Origin: an uncultured Collinsella sp.
GTDB taxonomy: Bacteria > Actinomycetota > Coriobacteriia > Coriobacteriales > Coriobacteriaceae
Assembly: GCA_900553705.1 (NCBI GenBank)
Contig: USEK01000069.1
Location: forward strand, 1-7,473
Direction of reading: 5' to 3'
DNA: 7,473 bases
The notes beneath the pieces were generated by a model. It searched no databases. It was not told the origin of the DNA and was given only the letters and a program-made list of their open reading frames with translations. The stretch's first letter is position 1, and every line of letters begins with the position of its first letter. Below, in pieces: positions 1-5,981 of this stretch. Made by a program: the position numbers and the translations under genes.

Positions 1-25
1 AGCGTCAGATGTGTATAAGAGACAG
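1..25 (+). other. Nextera/Tn5 Read 1 adapter remnant (synthetic)
   Basis: These 25 bases are the last 25 of the Illumina Nextera Read 1 tagmentation adapter and end in the 19-bp Tn5 mosaic end AGATGTGTATAAGAGACAG. They are library-derived, not genomic. They put an in-frame TAA (16-18) just ahead of the truncated glucan-enzyme gene, and they create artificial reading frames beginning MYKRQ or MCIRD. The first trustworthy genomic base is 26. Confidence 0.97.
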
Positions 26-2007
26 ACCCACGCGAGGCACTGGCCTGCGCGCTCAATCTGCTTTCGAGCCACGACCGCCCGCGCATCATCTCGGTGCTCG
101 GCGGTGGCCCCGACGAGTCGCAGCTGCCCGAGAGCGAGCGCAGCAAATGGCGCCTGGACGATAACTCGATGGGCCTGGCCAAGAGCCGTTTTTGGCTGGC
201 GACGCTCATGCAGATGACCTTCCCGGGTGTGCCCTCGATCTATTATGGCGACGAGTACGGCCTGGAGGGCCTCACCGATCCGGGCAACCGCCGCACCCTG
301 CCGACCAAAGACCAACTCCACGACTTCGACACACTGGCCATCGTTAAGAACGCGTCTGCCGTGCGCCGTGCGCTGCCCTTTATGGTCGATGGCGAGATCA
401 AGGCCTTTGCGCTCAACGACGAAGTCTTGGCTTACACCCGCACGGGCAATGACGGCGAAGCCGCGACGGTTATCATCAACCGCAGCCTGCGCAATTCGCA
501 CCGCGTGACGATTCCGGCGCTCGACGAATGTGCGAGTGACGTGATCAGCGGTCACGAATGCGAGATCCACAACGGTACGGTCACGCTCGATCTGTATCCG
601 CTGGGCTCGTCGATCATCTATCACCATGCCGAGCAGCGCCTGCAGGAGCCGCTCGATCATGGCGCGGGCGTTGTGTGCCACATCACCTCGGTGCCGACCG
701 ATGACGGCAAGCCCGGCACAATCGGTGCGCCCACGCGTCGCTTTATCGACCATCTGGCCGCTATGGGCATGCGCTACTGGCAAGTCCTGCCCGTCAACCC
801 CACGGACTTCTTCCGCTCCCCCTACGCCGGCCCCTCGGCCTTTGCAGGCAATATCGACCTGCTGCCTGAGAGCCACGAGGAGCTGGCCGCCGACTTTGCT
901 GCATGGAAGGCCCACGGCGGTGAGGATGCCGACCCGCTGTACACGGCGTTTAAACATCGCAACGCCGACTGGCTCGAGAAGTACTGCGTCTACATGGCCG
1001 TTAAGAAGTACTTTGAGGGCGAGTCGCGCCACGATTGGCCGGCAGATGTCGCGCGCTACAACGAGTATCTGATCGATGACAAGCGCTTCCACGACGAGGC
1101 CGAGCTGCAGGCGTACATGCAGTATCGCTTTGACCTTGCCTGGTGCGAGCTCATGAACTATGCGCACAAGAAGGGCATCGAGGTCATCGGCGATATCCCG
1201 ATGTATGTCTCGGACGATTCGGGCGACGCGTGGAGCGAGCCCGAGAACTTCTGGCTGTCCGATACCGGCAAGGCGATTGAGATTTCGGGCGCGCCGCCCG
1301 ACAACTTTGCGCCCGAGGGCCAGGTGTGGGGCAACCCCACCTTCCGATGGGATCGCATGAAGGAGAACGGCTATCGCTGGTGGATGGACCGCCTGCGTCG
1401 TGCGTTTTCGCTCTACGACCGCGTGCGCCTGGACCACTTCCTGGGCTTCCACAGCTACTTTAGCATTCCCGCCGGTAAGGCCTGTGCCGACGGCCGCTGG
1501 CTGGCAGGCCCGGGCAAGGACCTGTTCCAGACCGCCTATGACGAGCTGGGTCCGCTCAACTTTATCGCCGAGGATCTGGGCTATCTGACGCCCGGCGTTC
1601 GCGCCATGGCTTCGACCTGCGGCTTCCCCGGCATGGACGTGCTGGAGTTTAGCGACTACGACGTTCGTTGCGGAATTCACCCCACACCGGGAAAGATCCT
1701 GTACACCTCGACGCACGACACCTCGACACTTGCCGGCTGGTGCACGCGCTCCTTTGCAGGCGGCGATGAGCCGAGCGGCATTACATTGGCAAGCGAGCTC
1801 ATGGGCAATGCCCTGGCAAGCGATGCACCGCTCGTGATGATGCCGCTGCAGGACGTGCTGGGACTGGGCGACGATGCACGTATGAACGTGCCGGGTGTAG
1901 CCACAGGCAACTGGACATGGCAGGCTGACGAGGCCGACGTTGCGGCAGCCGAGGAGAAAACTGCGAAGCTCCTGCGCAACACCAATAGATTCTGGGGCGA
2001 AGCGTGA
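26..2007 (+). CDS. GH13 alpha-amylase-type / GH77 4-alpha-glucanotransferase (MalQ) fusion, 5'-truncated
   Basis: The gene is cut at its 5' end by the adapter. The reading frame is open from codon 28-30, so the GTG at 94 is an internal Val and not a start. The first part (about 28-627) is the end of a GH13 barrel: region IV is visible as SSHD (Asp codon 73-75, the family's third catalytic carboxylate), then PGVPSIYYGDEYG and DPGNRR, then a beta-rich domain C ending SIIYHH. GH13 regions I-III and the nucleophile are missing. After a linker of about 10 residues, a complete GH77 domain runs from GAGVVCHITSVP (661) to the end. Its catalytic residues are present: nucleophile Asp in RLDHF (1432-1434), acid/base Glu in IAEDLG (1570-1572) and Asp in THDTST (1717-1719); the GNPTFRWD segment is also present. 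GH77 enzymes move alpha-1,4-glucan segments between maltodextrins, in the cytoplasm. Fusion to a GH13 hydrolase suggests coupled breakdown of glycogen or maltodextrin. The gene ends in tandem TGA TAA. Confidence 0.95.
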
Positions 2008-2051
2008 TAAAACCCATGATATAGGGTACAGTTACAGCTGTTTGAATTTTT

Positions 2052-2073
2052 GCGGGCAGAGCGATCTGCCCGC
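2052..2073 (+). terminator. GC-rich hairpin between malQ-type gene and fmdB-type gene
   Basis: A perfect 9-bp stem (GCGGGCAGA with TCTGCCCGC) closes a GCGA loop, which fits the GNRA tetraloop class. It lies 44 nt after the glucan-enzyme stop and 22 nt before the next ATG. Only CTTTGTGC follows, so the U-tract is weak. It could be an intrinsic terminator for the upstream gene or a leader hairpin of the downstream one. Confidence 0.5.
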
Positions 2074-2095
2074 TTTGTGCTGAAAAGGAAGTATT

Positions 2096-2332
2096 ATGGC
2101 GCGCTACGATTACAAGTGCACGAGCTGCGGCAACGTGTTTGAGGTTGAGCACCCCATGTCCGAGACGCCCGAGGTCGTATGCCCCAGCTGCGGCGCCCCG
2201 GCATCCAAGACGTTCTCGGCCAGCGGCATTAAGTTCGACGGCAGCGGTTTCTACAACACCGACCAGCGAAGCGGCGGCTCCAGTACCAGCGCCACAAGCG
2301 GCTGCTGCGCCAACTGCCCACATAACCACTAA
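2096..2332 (+). CDS. FmdB-family zinc-ribbon protein
   Basis: This is a 78-residue protein of the FmdB/CxxC_CxxC_SSSS putative regulatory family. The N-terminal MARYDYKCTSCG and the later VCPSCG give two CxxC knuckles (Cys8/Cys11 and Cys29/Cys32), which form the metal-binding ribbon. GSGFYNTD (49-56) matches the family's usual GSGFYxTDY segment. The cellular role of this family is poorly defined. Older names link it to formamidase/amidase regulation, but nothing here supports that substrate. The tail is a Gly/Ser linker followed by CCANCPHNH, which adds three Cys and two His to the standard domain. The start is well placed, with AAGGAAG at 2085-2091 and a 4-nt spacer before ATG. The gene is convergent with rsmB. 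Confidence 0.9.
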   Translation: MARYDYKCTSCGNVFEVEHPMSETPEVVCPSCGAPASKTFSASGIKFDGSGFYNTDQRSGGSSTSATSGCCANCPHNH

Positions 2333-2366
2333 AGACAAACGGTCCCGCCACCCAGGTTTCCTTATG

Positions 2367-2433
2367 AGTTGCGGTGAAATAGTTCCTGAATCAGCCCATC
2401 CAACGGCCAAACAGGAACCATTTCACCGCAACT
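2367..2433 (+). repeat. 67-nt palindromic element, copy 1
   Basis: The arms AGTTGCGGTGAAAT (2367-2380) and ATTTCACCGCAACT (2420-2433) pair perfectly over 14 bp. After one A/C mismatch (2381/2419), seven more pairs follow (2382-2388 with 2412-2418), leaving a 23-nt terminal region. The stem is followed by TTTCTTT, so on the plus strand it could serve as terminator for the zinc-ribbon gene, whose stop lies 34 nt upstream. The same arms occur in the second copy at 2708-2774. Confidence 0.85.
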
Positions 2434-2489
2434 TTTCTTTAGATCGGATTTCAGGCTGATGCTAAGTTTGTAACATTTCAAAACTCTGC

Positions 2490-2621
2490 CGGATTACGGG
2501 GCTGAATTGACAGCCTCTATCCATTCCGGTAATTTGCAAATTTCAACAAGCCATCTACCTGCGGTTTTATTTAGACCATTTTTGATGTGGTCGGGCATCA
2601 CCAATCTAGCCCCGTAATCCG
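2490..2621. repeat. 132-nt inverted repeat with 14-bp arms
   Basis: CGGATTACGGGGCT (2490-2503) is the exact reverse complement of AGCCCCGTAATCCG (2608-2621). After two unpaired or wobble positions, ATTG (2506-2509) pairs with CAAT (2602-2605). The interior holds AATTTGCAAATT (2531-2542) and a GACCA/TGGTC hairpin (2574-2578 with 2588-2592). The arms share no sequence with those of the flanking 67-nt elements. It could be a small non-autonomous mobile element or a structured RNA. No flanking target-site duplication was recognised. Confidence 0.7.
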
Positions 2622-2707
2622 CCCTACTTTTGATAACAGCAAGTTTGAGACAGGGCTATCCTTCCATTCTTTACCGCTATTGCGATCTCCACTCGCACGA
2701 CCTTCTG

Positions 2708-2774
2708 AGTTGCGGTGAAATAAGGACTATTTGGCGGGTAGATGCCGCTATTCAATCCCTATTTCACCGCAACT
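2708..2774 (-). repeat. 67-nt palindromic element, copy 2 (inverted orientation)
   Basis: The arms AGTTGCGGTGAAAT (2708-2721) and ATTTCACCGCAACT (2761-2774) are identical to those of the element at 2367-2433, and the total length is the same 67 nt. The interior aligns with that copy only after reverse-complementing. Read on the minus strand, eight further positions pair (A-T, G-U, G-C, G-C, A-T, U-G, U-A, G-U), making a 22-bp stem. The outer stem can extend to 2705-2777 with one wobble. It begins 6 nt after the rsmB stop codon. No U-tract follows on the minus strand. Confidence 0.85.
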
Positions 2775-2780
2775 TAGTAG

Positions 2781-4181
2781 TTACTTGTGGACCAGGCGGG
2801 CGCAGAAGTGACCGTCGTAGGAGTCGGCGTTTACGGGGACACTTTGGAAGAGGCCTCGAGGGTTTTGGCGGAGAGTGACGAGGCTCTTGGCGTGGTCGTA
2901 CTCGGGGAGCTGCAGAATCTGGGCTTCGGAGAGGGGTGCCAGGCTAAAGCCCGCGCCCTCTGGCGAAGCCAAAAACGCATCCACAACCTGCGCGTTCTCC
3001 TCATCAAAGACCGAGCACGTCGCATAGATGAGCTCGCCATCCTCGGCAACGCGCGCGGCGGCCTCTTTGAGCATCGTCAGCTGCAGTTTGGGCAGCTCAA
3101 CCGTCACATCCTTTTCGGTCAGACGCCACGGGATCTCGGGATGACGACGCATGGTGCCGGTGCCAGAGCACGGCGCATCGATAAAGACCGTATCGAACTT
3201 AACCGGCTTGCCAAGCATGGCATCAAACGACGTCAGCACTTCATCAAGCTCGCAGGCATCACCCGAAACCGTACGAACGCCCTGAATACCGGCCTTGTGC
3301 AGGCGAGCGAGATTCAGATCGCATTTGCGATCATGCAGATCGAGCGCCGTATGCTGACGCTCATAGCCCGCACGCTTGGCCTGGCACATCATCACATAGG
3401 TCTTGGTGCCACGACCGGCACCAATCTCAAGGCAGCTTCCAGGGCGCGTGGCAGCTGTGGCGATAAGCTGCGCATTGAGATCAGATGCCACCGCGGCAGC
3501 ACGCTCAAACACACCCGATGCAACCGTGACCTGCGCATCTACCGGGGCATGGCAGCCCGGGAAAACGGGCGCGACGAGCTGCGAGACATACGGATCGGGC
3601 TTGGTCGCAAAGGCGTTCTCATGCAGGGCCAGCGGCGCGGGGGCCAGATTGCCGGCAAAGTTAAGCGCACCCTCAGGCGTGTCGAACGATGCCATAATGC
3701 GAGCGCACAGCCAACGCGGCAGACCCATCAGGCGCGACAGACGAACCAGGCGTCGCTCAGACTCATCTACATCGGACGCCGTGGCAAAGTCCTCAACATT
3801 GTCCGCAACCTTATGCAGCACGGCATTGGCCAAGCCAGCGGCGGACTTAGCGCCGCAGCGAACCAGCTCAACACCCTGACTTACAGCAACGCGCCCAGGC
3901 GTATGTAAATAGAGCATCTCGAAAGCCGAGATACGAAGCGCCATGCGAACACGCGGCGCAACCTTTTTAGGCTTATCGAGAAACTGGTCGAGCAGCTCGT
4001 CCAAAATACCCTGCGTGGCGGCCACACCAAGTGCCAAGCGGGCGGCAAAAGCGGAATCGCGCTGATCAATAGCCTTGGCCGATGCGCGAGAGGACAGCAC
4101 GTCGCGCGCATACATGCCGCGGCGATCGGCCTCCATCAGCACATCGAGCGCAAGCTTGCGCGCGGGAGACAGCTTGCTCAT
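2781..4181 (-). CDS. rsmB: 16S rRNA (cytosine-967-C5)-methyltransferase RsmB
   Basis: RsmB (Sun/Fmu) uses S-adenosylmethionine to make 5-methylcytosine at position 967 of 16S rRNA. The 466-residue protein has a NusB-like RNA-binding domain (about 5-135) and a Rossmann methyltransferase domain (about 215-466). Visible motifs are motif I LEIGAGRGTKT (251-261), motif IV DAPCSGTG (335-342, with conserved Cys338), motif VI ATCS (387-390, with the attacking Cys389 of this m5C family) and a C-terminal DGHFCARL. Motif I differs from the common CAAPGGKT form. An in-frame ATG exists at 4229, but I chose 4181: MSKLSPARK starts where the NusB domain begins, and this ATG overlaps the fmt stop in ATGA, a common sign of translational coupling. 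The upstream Shine-Dalgarno is weak (GTGGGGTG). It is the last gene of the minus-strand cluster. Confidence 0.95.
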   Translation of the reverse strand: MSKLSPARKLALDVLMEADRRGMYARDVLSSRASAKAIDQRDSAFAARLALGVAATQGILDELLDQFLDKPKKVAPRVRMALRISAFEMLYLHTPGRVAVSQGVELVRCGAKSAAGLANAVLHKVADNVEDFATASDVDESERRLVRLSRLMGLPRWLCARIMASFDTPEGALNFAGNLAPAPLALHENAFATKPDPYVSQLVAPVFPGCHAPVDAQVTVASGVFERAAAVASDLNAQLIATAATRPGSCLEIGAGRGTKTYVMMCQAKRAGYERQHTALDLHDRKCDLNLARLHKAGIQGVRTVSGDACELDEVLTSFDAMLGKPVKFDTVFIDAPCSGTGTMRRHPEIPWRLTEKDVTVELPKLQLTMLKEAAARVAEDGELIYATCSVFDEENAQVVDAFLASPEGAGFSLAPLSEAQILQLPEYDHAKSLVTLRQNPRGLFQSVPVNADSYDGHFCARLVHK

Positions 4182-5098
4182 GACAGAACACCCCACGAAA
4201 GATCGGCGCCTTGCAGCCCAGCAGCCCAAGCAGAAGCGGCCATACCACGCTTGCCATCGGGCTTAACCTCGAGCAGTTCAACCGCACCATCGGAAAGGCC
4301 AAGGAAAACATGCTTGGCCTTAATGAGAACCTGACCCTCGCCAAGCGACACATCAGCCGGCGCAGCATCGAGCACGCGCACGGTCTTGCCGGCAATCACG
4401 CAACGAGCAGGCGCAGTATCGGACGAAGCGAGCACATGACGCACGCAATCGAGCGCAGCCATCTGCGGATCCAGACGCATCTCCAGCTTGGAAATCTTGG
4501 CAGCATGGGTAACGAGCGCCTCATCCTGTTCAGTCCACACGGCGGTGCCATCGGCAAGAGAAGGAAGCGTATCGGCAAGCAGTTTGCCGCCAAGCTCACC
4601 AAGCTCCATGGTCAGCGCCTCAGCATGCTTACCGGCAACCGACGTGGAGGCCTGGGCACAATAAGCACCAGTATCCACGCCATGCCCAATACGCATAATG
4701 GAAACGCCAGCAACCTCGTCACCAGCAAGAATGGCACGCTGAATAGGAGCAGCCCCACGCCAACGAGGCAGCAAGGACGCATGAACATTCACAATACCAA
4801 GCGGCGCCATATGCAGCACGTCATCCGGCAAAATGCAACCATAGGCAGCCACGCAGAAAATGTCAGCCTGGGCAGCCTTGAGCGCCTCAACGACCTCAGG
4901 CGTCATACGATTAGCCTCAATAACCGGCAACTCTAGCTCAAGCGCCTTGGCCTTAACAGGAGACGGCTCAAGTTTCTTACCACGCCCACGAACAGCATCA
5001 GGGCGAGTAATAACAAGCGCAATCTCATTCCCAGCCGCAACAAGCGAAGTCAACGAAGGCACAGCAAAATCAGGCGTACCCATAAACACAATACGCAT
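4178..5098 (-). CDS. fmt: Methionyl-tRNA formyltransferase
   Basis: Fmt transfers the formyl group of 10-formyltetrahydrofolate to methionyl-initiator tRNA, giving the fMet-tRNA used to start translation in the cytoplasm. The 306 residues match the usual family length. The N-terminal catalytic domain starts MRIVFMGTPDFAVPSL, followed by the tRNA-acceptor loop RGRGKKLEPSPVK (37-49), AYGCILP (85-91) and the folate/catalytic segment NVHASLLPRWRGAAPIQ (104-120, with Asn104 and His106). The catalytic Asp is Asp142 in GVDTG. KISKLEMRLD (201-210) begins the C-terminal tRNA-binding domain. A Shine-Dalgarno AGGGGAG lies 9 nt before the ATG. The stop overlaps the rsmB start. A terminator-like hairpin at 5214-5242 lies between def and this gene, so fmt-rsmB may have their own promoter, although I could not identify one. 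Confidence 0.97.
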   Translation of the reverse strand: MRIVFMGTPDFAVPSLTSLVAAGNEIALVITRPDAVRGRGKKLEPSPVKAKALELELPVIEANRMTPEVVEALKAAQADIFCVAAYGCILPDDVLHMAPLGIVNVHASLLPRWRGAAPIQRAILAGDEVAGVSIMRIGHGVDTGAYCAQASTSVAGKHAEALTMELGELGGKLLADTLPSLADGTAVWTEQDEALVTHAAKISKLEMRLDPQMAALDCVRHVLASSDTAPARCVIAGKTVRVLDAAPADVSLGEGQVLIKAKHVFLGLSDGAVELLEVKPDGKRGMAASAWAAGLQGADLSWGVLS

Positions 5099-5121
5099 AA
5101 AGGACGTCTCCCCTCAACCAA

Positions 5122-5134
5122 AGCCGAGACGGCT
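5122..5134 (-). repeat. Small hairpin in the fmt leader
   Basis: AGCCG and CGGCT pair over 5 bp around a 3-nt loop. On the minus strand the stem is followed by TTGG, and it lies just upstream of the fmt Shine-Dalgarno. It is short and could be chance, a leader structure or a weak attenuator. Confidence 0.3.
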
Positions 5135-5202
5135 ACAAATTAACAGCGGAAAGCCGAGTCACCAGCCCATCCGCAATAACAATTCAACAAGAACAAATAT
5201 AC

Positions 5203-5242
5203 CCAAAACCAAAGAAAGAGCCGCAATAAAAGCAGCTCTTTC
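5203..5242 (-). terminator. Intrinsic terminator downstream of def
   Basis: Read on the minus strand, GAAAGAGC (5242-5235) pairs with GCTCTTTC (5221-5214). A G-U pair (5234/5222; only an A/C mismatch on the plus strand) and two more G/C pairs extend the stem to 11 bp, with a 7-nt loop. It is followed by TTTGGTTTT. The wobble and the T-tract both favour minus-strand function. It would end priA-def transcription before fmt. Confidence 0.65.
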
Positions 5243-5316
5243 AGCAAAGCAATTATCAGCGAAGACGCCCCTCCCTGGCCCAACGGCACCCGGGCGAACC
5301 GAGCCAGAACAACGCA

Positions 5317-5418
5317 GTCCCCGGTGCTGAGCGCCCACATATCGTCCCGCGCGCAGTTTCGCAGCAAAGCGAGAATGTTTGAGCACGGGATGATATGTGG
5401 GCGCTCAGCACCGGGGAC
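5317..5418. repeat. 102-nt palindromic element with 33-bp arms
   Basis: The arm 5317-5349 (starting GTCCCCGGTGCTGAGCGCCC) is the reverse complement of 5386-5418. There are 27 consecutive Watson-Crick pairs, one G/T wobble (5344/5391) and five more pairs. After one mismatch, two further pairs form (5351-5352 with 5383-5384). The centre holds a separate hairpin, with TCGC (5359-5362) pairing to GCGA (5369-5372). It starts 8 nt after the def stop codon. It lacks a T-tract on either side, so it is not a typical intrinsic terminator. It looks like a MITE or REP-type element, or a structured 3' UTR. Confidence 0.85.
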
Positions 5419-5426
5419 GGTGGGAC

Positions 5427-5963
5427 CTACTCCGTCTCACCCGGTCGAGCGCCGCGGGCCAGGGCGTCCTGGTACTCCTTGACTGCCTTGATCCTCTGCA
5501 TCGGCTTCAATCGCTCGAACATGGTGTTGCCGTGCAAGTGATCGATCTCGTGCTGCAGGCACACGCAGAACAGGTCGCCCGTGGCCTCGTAGCGAATCAG
5601 GTTGGCGTCCAAGTCGTACGCCTCGACGACGACATGGTCAGGACGCTCGATCTCGCAGCTAATGCCGGGGATGGACAGGCAGCCCTCGCTAAACGGCACC
5701 AGATGGTCGCTCTGCTCCACAATCACGGGATTGATGAGCACGTACGGGTCGTAGTCGTTTTTGTCGCTGTAGTCGCAGTCGATGGTGACGAGCTGAATGA
5801 GCTCGCCGATCTGCGGGGCAGCCAGGCCGCAGCCGCCGTTCTCGAACATCATCTTCTTCATCTTCTCGGCAAGTGCCTCGATCGCCGGGGTGATCTCCTC
5901 GATGACGGCGCACTCCTGGCGCAGACGAGGGTCAGGCGACAGTACGATTCCGTTGGCTTCCAT
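5427..5963 (-). CDS. def: Peptide deformylase
   Basis: Def is a cytoplasmic metalloenzyme, usually Fe(II)-dependent, that removes the N-formyl group from new proteins. It undoes what Fmt, encoded downstream, adds. All three family motifs are intact, numbered from the ATG at 5963: GCGLAAPQ (44-51), EGCLS (93-97, with metal ligand Cys95) and HEIDH (138-142, with two His ligands and the catalytic Glu). The length of 178 residues is normal. There are two in-frame ATGs, at 5969 and 5963. I prefer 5963 because AAAGG lies directly against the first ATG but 6 nt from the second; using 5969 would add Met-Ala. The gene starts 18 nt after priA ends, which suggests one transcript. Confidence 0.96.
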   Translation of the reverse strand: MEANGIVLSPDPRLRQECAVIEEITPAIEALAEKMKKMMFENGGCGLAAPQIGELIQLVTIDCDYSDKNDYDPYVLINPVIVEQSDHLVPFSEGCLSIPGISCEIERPDHVVVEAYDLDANLIRYEATGDLFCVCLQHEIDHLHGNTMFERLKPMQRIKAVKEYQDALARGARPGETE

Positions 5964-5981
5964 GGCCATCCTTTCGGGTTG

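Larger units (their letters stand above)
2333..2780. other. 448-nt intergenic region between convergent genes, rich in palindromes
   Basis: I see no convincing gene here. The stretch is visibly more AT-rich than the flanking genes. It contains two copies of a 67-nt palindrome in opposite orientation (2367-2433 and 2708-2774), a separate 132-nt inverted repeat (2490-2621) between them, and a perfect 12-bp palindrome, AATTTGCAAATT (2531-2542). A 34-codon minus-strand frame (2494-2598) is treated under findings. Because the flanking genes converge, promoters are not expected, and terminators or 3'-UTR elements are. Confidence 0.8.
5099..5426. other. 328-nt def-fmt intergenic region
   Basis: No credible gene is present. 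On the minus strand, in order from def to fmt, it holds a 102-nt long-arm palindrome (5317-5418), an intrinsic-terminator-like hairpin with a T-rich tail (5203-5242), a T-rich stretch, a small hairpin (5122-5134) and the fmt ribosome-binding site. The T-rich minus strand gives hydrophobic-looking peptides in two frames, which I attribute to composition. No -35/-10 pair convincing enough to annotate was found. Confidence 0.75.

Noticed and set aside
11..217. Plus-strand open frame starting MYKRQ
   Set aside because: It starts inside the adapter and overlaps the true GH13-GH77 frame; its peptide start is a known Nextera artefact.
2004..2032. Possible promoter for the zinc-ribbon gene (GTGATA, 17 nt, TACAGT)
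   Set aside because: Neither box is close to consensus and the upstream box lies in the stop codon of the preceding gene; too weak to annotate.
1799..2410. 203-codon minus-strand open frame across the glucan-enzyme end and the zinc-ribbon gene
   Set aside because: It overlaps two well-supported plus-strand genes and shows no recognisable domain.
2367..2433. Integron attC-like recombination site
   Set aside because: The stem-loop invites the comparison, but the arms do not carry the GTTRRRY/RYYYAAC core sites and there is no integrase in view.
2333..2780. CRISPR array
   Set aside because: There are only two repeat copies, in opposite orientation and 274 nt apart, with no regular spacers.
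2630..2878. 82-codon plus-strand frame across the second palindrome
   Set aside because: It starts with TTG without a ribosome-binding site, reads through the palindrome and ends antisense in rsmB.
2787..3908. 373-codon plus-strand open frame
   Set aside because: It is antisense to rsmB; Arg/His-rich composition without domains, produced by the codon bias of the real gene.
5140..5386. Two minus-strand frames with a hydrophobic segment resembling a small membrane protein
   Set aside because: Both hydrophobic runs come from the same T-rich stretch read in two frames, the N-terminal parts lie in the palindrome, and no start codon with a ribosome-binding site precedes the hydrophobic part.
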